Assembly (NCBI RefSeq): GCF_030683065.1
Contig: NZ_JAUXMX010000061.1
Span: forward strand, 62,001-126,000
Length of the DNA stretch: 64,000 nt
Reading direction: 5' to 3'
Origin: Pseudomonas sp.
Lineage (GTDB): Bacteria > Pseudomonadota > Gammaproteobacteria > Pseudomonadales > Pseudomonadaceae
Positions within the stretch are counted from its first letter, which is position 1. Each line of letters opens with the position of its first letter. Position numbers and translations under genes: made by a program. A model generated the notes under the pieces. That model saw only the letters and a list, made by a program, of their open reading frames with translations. It ran no database searches and had not been told where the DNA came from. Positions 15,989-23,839 of this stretch are shown here, in pieces.

Positions 15989-16798
15989 TTAATCGGTAAT
16001 TTCGACCTTAACCCGCAGGCTCATGTCCTCGCGCCCTTGGGTAGATCGCTGGCGTAGAACGCCGTCTCGTTCAACCTGGCTCTGCTGGTTAACGCCGCCG
16101 ATGCTGATCCATTCGCCCAGCCGGCCGCTAACCCGGGTGTCGGTATTCTGGATGTCGATTACTCCGGGCTGCGATTGGCTCACTCGGTCGCGATTGCTAC
16201 TAATGTTGATGTGTACGATTTCGCCGGTGAGGCTGGCAGTTACGTAAAAGCCGCGCATGACGTTGCGGTATTCGGTGCTGTTGTACACCTGGCCGTAAGG
16301 GCCGCTGCTGCTCGAGTTGAGCGGTACGCTTTGGCCGACCTGAATCAGCGCCGGGTAGCCCTCGGTGGCTTGCACGTGTTGGGTGCCGCCGCCACGGCTG
16401 TCGGTCGTGCGGCTGATGATGCGCACTTGGTCGCGACCGTTGATTTCGCCCTGGCCAATCTGCACTTGGGCACCGCCGGCGCTCAGGGTGCCGTCGGCGC
16501 GATAGCCTCGGTCGTTCTGAAAGCTGGATTCCGAGCTGTCGACGCTGATCAGCAAGCGCCGGGGGCGCGTGTCCAGTTGCTCGAGTAGTTGGCGGATTTC
16601 CTCGATTTTGGCCGGCGTGGCGTTGACGACCAGCTGGTTGCCATAGGCATTGACGCGTCCCTCGTTGCCCAGAACCGACTGCACCACCGGCAGCACATCA
16701 TCCGCGGTGCGGTAATTGAGCGGGATAACTTCGGTGGCCGCACTCAGGGGCAGAGCGATGCAGAGCAGCAGAGCCGCGAACAGGTTAGGTGCACTCAT
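15989..16798 (-). CDS. Orphan secretin-like exported protein
   Basis: A 269-residue protein beginning MSAPNLFAALLLCIALPLSAA, a standard signal peptide. Residues about 23-80 resemble a secretin N-domain (VIPLNYRTADDVLPVVQSVLG ... QLVVNATPAKIEEIRQLLEQLD). The C-terminal half has secretin-like segments such as YPALIQVGQSVPL and GRLGEWISIGG. It is much shorter than a pore-forming GspD/PilQ and has no secretion genes beside it, so it is probably a small outer-membrane or periplasmic relative with unknown role. Its ATG overlaps the stop of the DUF7931 gene (ATGA), placing it last in the roxA-GNAT-DUF7931 gene chain. A longer frame reading to 16843 has no ribosome site. Confidence 0.75.
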   Translation of the reverse strand: MSAPNLFAALLLCIALPLSAATEVIPLNYRTADDVLPVVQSVLGNEGRVNAYGNQLVVNATPAKIEEIRQLLEQLDTRPRRLLISVDSSESSFQNDRGYRADGTLSAGGAQVQIGQGEINGRDQVRIISRTTDSRGGGTQHVQATEGYPALIQVGQSVPLNSSSSGPYGQVYNSTEYRNVMRGFYVTASLTGEIVHINISSNRDRVSQSQPGVIDIQNTDTRVSGRLGEWISIGGVNQQSQVERDGVLRQRSTQGREDMSLRVKVEITD

Positions 16799-17433
16799 AG
16801 CAGGAAACTCCGTACGTCTGGGTCGGTAATGCTGGCCTGCCAAGCCTGATCGAATTGTCTCTGACGCAAGCGTACGCGGGCAGGGTCCTGATATAGCGCA
16901 TAGCCGGCAAATTGTTCAGGTTCAGGGCGTAGCAGCAAACCGCAGTCATCAGCCAGCAAGAAGGCAATTTCCTCACCGGGATAGTCCGGGTGCAATTTGC
17001 GGATATGCAGGTTACTCGACAGTCGGCGCGACAATCCAAGTAAGCGGTGGCCTTGCTTAACGGCCCGGCTGAGGTCTTTGACGAGAATGCGCAGGCGATT
17101 TTTCGGGTTGGCCAAGAGCAAGCGGGTGCAGGCCTCCTGGACGCTGCGGTGATGATACAGCCAAGGTTCCAGGTCGGTGCTGTAGATGCACAGGCTGCGC
17201 TGGGCTTGCTGGAGCATGGCCAGCGCGTGGGCGCGGGCTGCCTGGGGCTGATCGAAACGCTCCAGTGCCAGGTGCTCGCCGAGGATGAACGGGGCCGGCT
17301 CTGCCAGTCGTGATTCGGCTGAGGCTGGCCCAGGGTTGTGCACGGCAAAACGCCCCGGCGACTGAAACTCGATGGCGGGAAGCGCTGCTGGCTCGTTGCT
17401 CTCGGTTGCGTCTGACGGGGCGTTCTGGTTCAT
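16795..17433 (-). CDS. DUF7931 (phospholipase D-like fold) protein
   Basis: A 212-residue cytosolic protein with no signal peptide. The first 50 residues are low-complexity and probably disordered. The rest (about 55-212) matches the DUF7931 type that is often found fused to or beside GNAT acetyltransferases. The segment RSLCIYSTDLEPWLYH recalls the first strand of phospholipase D-like folds, and DDCGLLLRPEPEQFAGYALY the later one, but no HxK catalytic motif is present. It follows the GNAT gene by 29 bases and overlaps the secretin-like gene, so an operon is likely. Its function is unknown. Confidence 0.75.
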   Translation of the reverse strand: MNQNAPSDATESNEPAALPAIEFQSPGRFAVHNPGPASAESRLAEPAPFILGEHLALERFDQPQAARAHALAMLQQAQRSLCIYSTDLEPWLYHHRSVQEACTRLLLANPKNRLRILVKDLSRAVKQGHRLLGLSRRLSSNLHIRKLHPDYPGEEIAFLLADDCGLLLRPEPEQFAGYALYQDPARVRLRQRQFDQAWQASITDPDVRSFLL

Positions 17434-17462
17434 CCTGACCTCACGGCTATTGTTCGCAGCTA

Positions 17463-17888
17463 TTATTGGCTGTTGCGCACCATATCTACATGAGGAATAC
17501 CGGCGTCGAGGTACTCACCGCTGACGATGGCAAAGCCAAGCCTTTCATAGAACGGCGTGGCCTGCACCTGGGCGCTGAGCATTTGTTGCTGCAAGCCACG
17601 TTTTTCCGCTTCTGTGAGCACCGCGCGCAGCAGTGCGTCGCCAACGTTAAGTCCTCGCCAATCCTTAAGTACCGAAACACGGCCAATATGGCCGTCCGGC
17701 AGCAGGCGTGCGGTACCTATCGGATAGTCACCCTCGTAGACGAGAAAGTGCAGTGCCTCGGCATCGTCAGCATCCCACTCGAGTTCCGGCGGTACCGCTT
17801 GCTCGGCAATGAACACCGACTCGCGAATGCGCCGCAGCTCGGCATTGTCTTTTTGCCAGTCAGCCAGGCGGATGTGAATACTATTCAT
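17463..17888 (-). CDS. GNAT-family N-acetyltransferase
   Basis: A 141-residue acetyl-CoA-dependent acetyltransferase. The ATG at 17888 is preferred because GGAA lies seven bases upstream and it overlaps the roxA stop by eight bases; a TTG two codons earlier is possible. The core fold is visible: SVFIAEQAVPPELEWDADDAE near the N-terminus, YPIGTARLLPDGHIGRVSVLKDWRGLNVGDALL (motif A with the acetyl-CoA phosphate loop RGLNVG) and FYERLGFAIVSGEYLDAGIPH at the end, typical of the ElaA/YjcF-like subgroup. The substrate is unknown. The fixed link to the ribosomal oxygenase gene suggests a shared operon but not necessarily a shared pathway. Confidence 0.88.
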   Translation of the reverse strand: MNSIHIRLADWQKDNAELRRIRESVFIAEQAVPPELEWDADDAEALHFLVYEGDYPIGTARLLPDGHIGRVSVLKDWRGLNVGDALLRAVLTEAEKRGLQQQMLSAQVQATPFYERLGFAIVSGEYLDAGIPHVDMVRNSQ

Positions 17889-19047
17889 CGGCAAATTCCA
17901 GACTCCCTTGTTTGGCCAGTTCCACTAGCAGGTTACGTGCCTCGTCATCGGCCAGCCATGCAGCAAGGTTGTCGATATGTAACGCGTCGGCTGAGCAGAT
18001 CAGTTTCAGCAAGTCGCGCTGGCTGGCCGACAGTAAGCGGCTTTGACCGCTGGCGAACAGCACCAGGTCTTCGCCGACTTCCGACCAGGCCAGGCGGGCG
18101 CTGGGGTTGCGGATCAGCACGGCGCCATCTTCGAGGCTGGCGAGGAAGGCGTCTTCATCTATCTCAATGCCAGCGATCAACTCCGGGTAGCGCGGTTCGG
18201 TCATGAACTGGCCGAACCAGGTCATCAGCAGGCGCTCATCGCTCATGTGTTCATTGAGCAGGGCTTTCAGGCGATCCAGGGCGTCATGCTGGATCTGGTG
18301 CGGATCGCTGGTCGGTTGCGCGTCGGCATCGCTATAGCGGTCTTCATCGGGGAGGAACTGGCCGAGAAAATCGGTGAAATGGGTCAGTACTTCAGCGGCG
18401 CTAGGCGCGCGGAAGCCTACGGAATAGGTCATGCAATCATCCTCAGCGGTACCACAGTGGGCCAGAAGCGGCGGCAGATAGAGCATGTCGCCGGGTTCCA
18501 GTACCCATTCTTCAGTTTTAGTGAATTCGGCAAGAATCTTCAGGTCAGCGTGTTGCAGCAGCGGGCTCTCGGAGTTGCACATCTGGCCGATCTGCCAGCG
18601 GCGTTTGCCGTAGCCTTGCAGCAGGAATACATCGTAATTGTCGAAGTGCGGGCCGACGCCTCCGCCGGGTGCGGCAAAGCTGATCATCACGTCGTCGATG
18701 CGCCACTTGGGCAGAAACTTGAACTCTTCGAGCAGCTCTGCCACTTCCGGGACGAACTGATCGACCGCTTGCACCAGCAGGGTCCAGTCGCGTTCCGGCA
18801 GTTGGGCGAAGGCGTCTTCGGCGAACGGGCCGCGGCGCAACTCCCATGGGCGCTCGCCGTCCTCGATCACCAGGCGTGACTCGATTTCCTCTTCCAGGGC
18901 CAGGCCTGCAAGCTCGTCCGGCGAGATCGGGCTCTCGAAGCCGGGTATGGCCTGGCGCACCAGCAGGGGTTTTTTCTGCCAGTAGTCGCGCAGGAACTCA
19001 CGGGCTGTAAGGCCGCCTAACAGCTGCAGTGGAGTATCAGGATTCAT
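17881..19047 (-). CDS. roxA: Ribosomal protein L16 arginine 3-hydroxylase (RoxA/YcfD family)
   Basis: A 388-residue 2-oxoglutarate- and Fe(II)-dependent oxygenase of the JmjC-like ribosomal oxygenase family. The E. coli homologue YcfD hydroxylates an arginine of ribosomal protein L16. The iron ligands are visible as HFD (His134, Asp136 in VGPHFDNYDVFLLQGYGKRRW) and the distal His197 (YLPPLLAHCG). The C-terminal winged-helix-like domain (about 290-388) is also present, so the length is normal. The start MNPDTPLQLLGG is the first in-frame ATG. The gene overlaps the GNAT gene downstream and lies near purB, as in P. aeruginosa. No adjacent regulator is seen. Confidence 0.93.
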   Translation of the reverse strand: MNPDTPLQLLGGLTAREFLRDYWQKKPLLVRQAIPGFESPISPDELAGLALEEEIESRLVIEDGERPWELRRGPFAEDAFAQLPERDWTLLVQAVDQFVPEVAELLEEFKFLPKWRIDDVMISFAAPGGGVGPHFDNYDVFLLQGYGKRRWQIGQMCNSESPLLQHADLKILAEFTKTEEWVLEPGDMLYLPPLLAHCGTAEDDCMTYSVGFRAPSAAEVLTHFTDFLGQFLPDEDRYSDADAQPTSDPHQIQHDALDRLKALLNEHMSDERLLMTWFGQFMTEPRYPELIAGIEIDEDAFLASLEDGAVLIRNPSARLAWSEVGEDLVLFASGQSRLLSASQRDLLKLICSADALHIDNLAAWLADDEARNLLVELAKQGSLEFADE

Positions 19048-19080
19048 CGCTAAGCCCTTGAAATAAATAAAAGCCCAAAA

Positions 19081-19107
19081 ATAAAAACGCCCGGCACTGC
19101 CGGGCGT
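19081..19107 (-). terminator. Terminator of purB
   Basis: The stem ACGCCCGG/CCGGGCGT (loop CACTG) is followed on the minus strand by TTTTTATTTTT. It lies 18 bases after the purB stop and just ahead of roxA, so purB is transcribed separately from the roxA group. Confidence 0.9.
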
Positions 19108-19124
19108 GCAAGTGACTCAAACGC

Positions 19125-20495
19125 TTAAATACGTTTGGCCTGAGCGATTGCATTGCCGATGTAGTTGGCTGGCGTCAGCAACTTCAGTTCGGCTTTGGCA
19201 GCGGCTGGCATATCGAGCCCGTCGATGAACGTCTGCAGCGCTTCTGCGCTGATGCCTTTGCCGCGCGTCAGCTCTTTGAGCTTCTCGTAGGGGTTTTCGA
19301 TGGCGTAACGGCGCATCACGGTCTGGATCGGCTCGGCGAGAACTTCCCAGCACGCGTCGAGGTCGGCGGCGATGCGCGCCTCGTTCAGTTCTAGCTTGCT
19401 GATGCCCTTGAGGCTCGCTTCATAGGCGATAACGCTATGGGCGAAGCCGACGCCAAGGTTGCGCAGCACGGTGGAATCGGTCAAGTCACGCTGCCAGCGC
19501 GAGATAGGCAGCTTGCTGGCCAGATGCTGGAACAGTGCATTGGCGATACCCAGGTTGCCTTCGGAGTTCTCGAAGTCGATTGGGTTGACCTTGTGCGGCA
19601 TGGTCGAGGAGCCGATTTCGCCGGCGATGGTGCGCTGCTTGAAGTAGCCCAGGGAGATGTAGCCCCAGATATCGCGATCGAAGTCGATCAGGATGGTGTT
19701 GAAGCGGGCGATGGCGTCGAACAGCTCGGCGATGTAGTCGTGCGGCTCGATCTGGGTGGTGTAGGGGTTGAGCTGCAGGCCCAGGTCACCTTCGATAAAG
19801 TCGCGGGCGTTGGCTTCCCAGTCGATCTGCGGGTAGGCCGACATGTGGGCGTTGTAGTTGCCTACCGCGCCGTTGATCTTGCCCAGCAATGGCACGGCTG
19901 CAACTTGGGTAATCTGCCGCTCGAGTCGATAGACCACGTTAGCCAGCTCTTTGCCCAGGGTGGTCGGCGATGCCGGCTGGCCGTGGGTGCGTGAGAGCAT
20001 CGGCACGTCGGCGAATTTGATCGCCAGCTCACGGATGGCTTCGGCAGTCTGGCGCATCAACGGCAGCAGGACGTCGTCGCGGCCTTCACGCAGCATCAGG
20101 GCGTGGGACAGGTTGTTGATGTCCTCGCTGGTGCAGGCGAAGTGGATGAACTCGCTGACGTTATCCAGTTCCGGCAGCTTGGCAGCCTGTTCCTTGAGCA
20201 GGTACTCCACGGCCTTGACGTCGTGGTTGGTGGTGCGCTCGATCTCTTTGACGCGTTCGGCGTGCTCGATGGCGAAGTCGTTCGCCAGTTGGTTGAGTAC
20301 GGCCTGGGCTTCGGCTGAGAAGGCGGGGACTTCGCCAATACCTTCATGGGCGGCCAGGCGTTGCAACCAGCGCACCTCAACCAGGACGCGAAAGCGGATC
20401 AGGCCGTATTCGCTGAAAATTGGGCGCAGGGCGCTGGTTCTGCCGGCATAGCGGCCGTCAACGGGGGAAACCGCGGTGAGCGAGGAAAGCAGCAT
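19125..20495 (-). CDS. purB: Adenylosuccinate lyase
   Basis: This purine-biosynthesis enzyme splits SAICAR to AICAR and adenylosuccinate to AMP, each releasing fumarate. The start MLLSSLTAVSPVDGRYAG at 20495 gives 456 residues, the usual proteobacterial length; the frame extends further upstream without family similarity. The fumarase/aspartase superfamily signature GSSTMPHKVNP (from residue 295) includes the catalytic serine loop. TSEDINN (about 122-128) and SRTHGQPASPTTLGKE (about 168-183) carry other active-site residues. The length and all key motifs are intact. A strong terminator follows. The neighbouring transporter and hflD are read in the same direction, with an 88-base gap before purB. 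Confidence 0.97.
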   Translation of the reverse strand: MLLSSLTAVSPVDGRYAGRTSALRPIFSEYGLIRFRVLVEVRWLQRLAAHEGIGEVPAFSAEAQAVLNQLANDFAIEHAERVKEIERTTNHDVKAVEYLLKEQAAKLPELDNVSEFIHFACTSEDINNLSHALMLREGRDDVLLPLMRQTAEAIRELAIKFADVPMLSRTHGQPASPTTLGKELANVVYRLERQITQVAAVPLLGKINGAVGNYNAHMSAYPQIDWEANARDFIEGDLGLQLNPYTTQIEPHDYIAELFDAIARFNTILIDFDRDIWGYISLGYFKQRTIAGEIGSSTMPHKVNPIDFENSEGNLGIANALFQHLASKLPISRWQRDLTDSTVLRNLGVGFAHSVIAYEASLKGISKLELNEARIAADLDACWEVLAEPIQTVMRRYAIENPYEKLKELTRGKGISAEALQTFIDGLDMPAAAKAELKLLTPANYIGNAIAQAKRI

Positions 20496-20583
20496 AAGAG
20501 GGCGTTCTCGGGCAGTCGGGCGACGAAAAGGGCGCATATCATACATTAAAACGTCGTGCTGGCCGCGTTTGCTCGCTAGCCGT

Positions 20584-21441
20584 TCAGCGGCTGCGTCGGG
20601 CAATCGACAGCAGGCTGGAGGCGAAAATCAGGGCGGCCCCGATCAGTGAGGTCAGGTCAGGGGTTTCGCCCCAGCGTAACCAGGCGATCACACCGGCAAA
20701 GACGATGGCCAGGTAAGCGAAAGGTCCGATCAAGCCGGGCGGCGCCATGCCATAGGCTTTGGACATGATGATCTGGCTGACGGTGGCGAGCAGGCCGATT
20801 GCCAGCAACAGGTTCAGCTCATGATTGTTTAATGACTGCCATGCCCACGTCAGGGGGATCGCGGAGGCCAGCGTGCCGAATAGCGCAAAATAGAACACGA
20901 TGCGATAAGCCGGTTCGGTATCGCTCATCTCGCGGATGGAGACAAAGGCAAACGCTGCCAGGACACTGGCTGCCATGCCGATCAGGGTATTGCCACTGAG
21001 CAAGGCGCTCGAGGGTTTAGCCACCAGCAATACCCCAACCAAGCCGATGCCGGTTGTCAGCAGGATGCGTTTGCTCAGCGGCTCCTTCAGCCACCACCAG
21101 GCGATCAGTGGAGTGAACAGCGGGGCCGAATAGGTAAACAGCATGGCATCGGTCAGGGGCAGGTGGGCCAGCGCGTAGAAGAAGCAGTACATCGCCGCCA
21201 GGCCGTAGCTGGTGCGCCATAGATGCGCCTTGATGCGCGTGGTTTTGAGCGGAGTCACGCCCTTGAGCAGGATCAGCGGCAGAAAAAACAGCACGCCGAC
21301 CAGATTGCGAAAGAACACCACCGATTCGTTATTGACGCTGCTGGAGACTTCGCGAACGCCGACGCCCATCAACGAGAACAGCAGTGCCGACAACGCCAGC
21401 AGTGCGGCACCCTGCATGGGTTTGACCATGCGGGTGTTCAT
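20584..21441 (-). CDS. EamA-family (DMT superfamily) transporter
   Basis: A 285-residue inner-membrane protein with about ten hydrophobic helices in two EamA repeats. One begins AALLALSALLFSLMGVGVREV near residue 10 and the second TLIGMAASVLAAFAFVSIREMS near 148. Members export metabolites or amino acids; the substrate here cannot be inferred. The ATG at 21441 lies two bases after the hflD stop, a close arrangement that suggests coupled expression, although no strong ribosome site is visible. An ATG four codons later (MVKPMQG) is an alternative. The frame also reads through hflD upstream, which is only overlap of frames. Confidence 0.85.
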   Translation of the reverse strand: MNTRMVKPMQGAALLALSALLFSLMGVGVREVSSSVNNESVVFFRNLVGVLFFLPLILLKGVTPLKTTRIKAHLWRTSYGLAAMYCFFYALAHLPLTDAMLFTYSAPLFTPLIAWWWLKEPLSKRILLTTGIGLVGVLLVAKPSSALLSGNTLIGMAASVLAAFAFVSIREMSDTEPAYRIVFYFALFGTLASAIPLTWAWQSLNNHELNLLLAIGLLATVSQIIMSKAYGMAPPGLIGPFAYLAIVFAGVIAWLRWGETPDLTSLIGAALIFASSLLSIARRSR

Positions 21442-21443
21442 GG

Positions 21444-22064
21444 TTAACCGCGCAACAGCGGGTAAAGTTCCTTGAGCAGCTTGCTGCGGCTGAACACCAG
21501 CTGCCAGCGGTGGCCACCCAGCTGGCGCCACAGTCGCGCCGAGCGGATACCCGCGAGCAGCAGGGCGCGGATCTTCGAGGCGTTGCTTGGCTGTTGCAGA
21601 TGACGGATGTCGCCTTGCACCTGGATACGCTGGCGGAAGGTGCTGATGGTGTCCTCGTAAAGACTGCCGCAAGCAGCGATGACGTTGTCATGCACCAGGC
21701 CGAAATGACCGACCTGGTTCTGGATTTGGTCCAGACGGCTGCCCATTACCTGCAGCATGTCGTCGCGCTTGGCCAGTTGCCGTTCCAGCGCGAGCAGCGC
21801 GAGGGCATAGCGCAGTGGTTCGCGTTGCAGGCTGGCCGGGTCGCGCTCCAGAGAGCTGATCAGGGCGCGATAACCGTCGCGCAGGTTGAGGTCGTCACCC
21901 CCGTATACATCCAGGGTGCCTTGTGGGTCGCGCACCAGCAGGCTGCCGAGCATGCAGGCCAATCCTGGCTCGCCAATCTGTCCGGTCTTGGCCAGTTTGT
22001 CGACCAGCACCGCGGCCTCGAAAACCGCACCCAGGGCGACCAGTTGTTCCTGTGTTGGGCTCAT
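21444..22064 (-). CDS. hflD: HflD family high-frequency lysogenization protein
   Basis: A 206-residue mostly helical protein that matches HflD (YcfC) along its whole length. Conserved stretches are QEQLVALGAVFEAAVLVDKLA at the N-terminus, LRYALALLALERQL in the middle and IRALLLAGIRSARLWRQLGG(H/x)RWQL(V)FSR near the C-terminus. In E. coli it is a peripheral membrane protein that affects lambda CII stability. Its general role in uninfected cells is unclear. The ATG overlaps the stop of mnmA (ATGA), and the mnmA-hflD-purB order is widely conserved in gammaproteobacteria. Here an EamA gene is placed between hflD and purB. Confidence 0.93.
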   Translation of the reverse strand: MSPTQEQLVALGAVFEAAVLVDKLAKTGQIGEPGLACMLGSLLVRDPQGTLDVYGGDDLNLRDGYRALISSLERDPASLQREPLRYALALLALERQLAKRDDMLQVMGSRLDQIQNQVGHFGLVHDNVIAACGSLYEDTISTFRQRIQVQGDIRHLQQPSNASKIRALLLAGIRSARLWRQLGGHRWQLVFSRSKLLKELYPLLRG

Positions 22065-23194
22065 AGGTGCTTATCCTTGCTGCTCCAGGGTTCTGCTATT
22101 TCGATCACGCCGCCGCCGAGGCAGATGTCGCCGTCATAGAACACCACTGACTGGCCTGGCGTGACCGCACGTTGCGGCATGGCAAAACTGGCGCGATAGC
22201 CGCTGGCAGTTTTTTCCAGGGTGCAGGCTTGATCGTTTTGGCGGTAGCGCACCTTGGCCGTTAGCTGGCGAGGTTCGTTTAACTCGATCGGGTTGACCCA
22301 GTAAATATCGGACGCGAGCAGGGCGCTGGAGAATAGCCAGGGGTGATCATTACCCTGGCCAACCACCAGCACATTGCGTTCCAGGTCTTTTTGCAGCACG
22401 TACCAGGGTTCTTCGCTGGCGTCTTTTAGACCGCCGATGCCAAGACCCTGGCGCTGGCCGATGGTGTGGTACATCAAGCCGTGATGACGGCCGATGACCT
22501 CGCCTTCGGTGGTTTCAATATCGCCGGGCTGGGCCGGTAGGTACTGCTTGAGGAAGTCGCTGAAGCGCCGCTCGCCGATAAAGCAGATGCCGGTCGAGTC
22601 TTTCTTTTTCGCCGTGGCTAGCTGGTGTTGCTCGGCGATGGCGCGCACTGCCGGCTTTTCCAGCTCCCCTACGGGGAATAAGGTCTTGGCTATTTGTTCG
22701 CCACCGACGGCATGCAGGAAGTAGCTCTGGTCCTTGTTCGGGTCCAGGCCCTTGAGCAGCTCGGTTCGGCCATCACGATCGCGTCGGCGCACATAATGGC
22801 CGGTGGCAATCAGGTCGGCGCCGAGCGCCAGGGCATACTCGAGGAATGCCTTGAACTTGATTTCGCGGTTGCACAGGATGTCCGGGTTGGGCGTACGTCC
22901 GGCCTTGTATTCGGCGAGAAAATGCTCGAACACGTTGTCCCAATACTCCGCGGCGAAGTTGGCAGTGTGCAGTTTGATGCCGATCTTGTCGCACACAGCC
23001 TGGGCATCGGCCAGGTCATCCATGGCGGTGCAGTATTCGGTGCCGTCGTCTTCGTCCCAGTTCTTCATGAACAGGCCTTCGACCTGGTAACCCTGTTCAA
23101 GCAGCAGCAGGGCCGAGACGGACGAGTCCACGCCGCCGGACATGCCGACTATGACGCGTTGCTGTTCTGGGCTGGGGAGGGCTGGATCACGCAT
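22061..23194 (-). CDS. mnmA: tRNA-specific 2-thiouridylase MnmA
   Basis: A 377-residue ATP-dependent enzyme that puts sulfur on U34 of tRNAs for Lys, Glu and Gln, with sulfur relayed from IscS and the Tus proteins. The PP-loop SGGVDSS starts at residue 19. The two catalytic cysteines are in NPDILCNREIKF (Cys108) and STGICFIGERRF (Cys204). The C-terminal beta-barrel (about 290-365) ends RAVTPGQSVVFYDGDICLGGG. All are intact. It is followed by hflD in an overlapping arrangement. The 2-thiouridine it makes is also the substrate of SelU, encoded at 46.5 kb in this window. Confidence 0.97.
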   Translation of the reverse strand: MRDPALPSPEQQRVIVGMSGGVDSSVSALLLLEQGYQVEGLFMKNWDEDDGTEYCTAMDDLADAQAVCDKIGIKLHTANFAAEYWDNVFEHFLAEYKAGRTPNPDILCNREIKFKAFLEYALALGADLIATGHYVRRRDRDGRTELLKGLDPNKDQSYFLHAVGGEQIAKTLFPVGELEKPAVRAIAEQHQLATAKKKDSTGICFIGERRFSDFLKQYLPAQPGDIETTEGEVIGRHHGLMYHTIGQRQGLGIGGLKDASEEPWYVLQKDLERNVLVVGQGNDHPWLFSSALLASDIYWVNPIELNEPRQLTAKVRYRQNDQACTLEKTASGYRASFAMPQRAVTPGQSVVFYDGDICLGGGVIEIAEPWSSKDKHL

Positions 23195-23256
23195 AGGGGT
23201 GTCTGCACAAAAGATGAAATTCTAACAGGCTGGCGGTGCCAAGGCTAAGCGGCGAT

Positions 23257-23697
23257 TCAATCACGGATCAGATCCAGGTCGTGCAGTGGCCCAGCGAGGT
23301 AGTCGTCAATGCAGCGAAGGACCAGCTCGCTCCGCCAGCGCTCTGGTTGGCTGGCTAACTCGTCACGGGTCAACCATGGCGCGCCGACGATGCCGGCGTC
23401 CAGGCTGCGCTGTGGATGATGACGCAAGGATTTGGCGACAAAGCAGATGCGCTGATAGGTCACACCGTTGCTCGGTGCGGTATACAGATAAACCCCGACG
23501 ATGCCGGTGAGTTCGACATCCCAGCCGGTTTCTTCGAGCGTTTCGCGCACTGCTGCCTCACGCAGTGTTTCGTTGGCTTCCAGGTGCCCGGCGGGCTGGT
23601 TGAGGACCAGTCGTCCACCCTTGAGCTCTTCGACGAGGAGAAAGCGGCCCTGGTTTTCGACGATAGTGGCTACGGTGATGTGAGGCTGCCAATCCAT
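23257..23697 (-). CDS. Nudix hydrolase (NudJ-like)
   Basis: A 146-residue Nudix enzyme. The Nudix box runs from Gly37 (GHLEANETLREAAVRETLEE, then TGW) and fits GX5EX7REUXEEXGU exactly, including the catalytic RE..EE acidic residues. The ATG at 23697 (MDWQPHITVATIVE) has AGGG nine bases upstream. The longer frame to 23772 adds residues without family likeness. Position directly before mnmA matches NudJ (YmfB) of E. coli and PA2625-type genes, which hydrolyse nucleoside tri/diphosphates and thiamine pyrophosphate precursors. The specific substrate is inferred only. The stop is 62 bases from the mnmA start. Confidence 0.92.
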   Translation of the reverse strand: MDWQPHITVATIVENQGRFLLVEELKGGRLVLNQPAGHLEANETLREAAVRETLEETGWDVELTGIVGVYLYTAPSNGVTYQRICFVAKSLRHHPQRSLDAGIVGAPWLTRDELASQPERWRSELVLRCIDDYLAGPLHDLDLIRD

Positions 23698-23774
23698 GTG
23701 TTTGCCCTGTAAGTGAATGACGATCATGGCGGCCGCAGCGAGGGCGCGCGGCCATGTTGGGTGGGCGCACAAGC

Positions 23775-23803
23775 AGAAACCCCGGCACGTGGCCGGGGCT
23801 TCT
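23775..23803. terminator. Terminator after idh
   Basis: A GC-rich hairpin (AGAAACCCCGGC pairing with GCCGGGGCTTCT around a 5-base loop) lies 37 bases beyond the idh stop and ahead of the Nudix gene. The T-rich tail is short. Confidence 0.7.
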
Positions 23804-23839
23804 GGTCATACGGCGCGTTCAAGCGCCAGGCGTTACACC

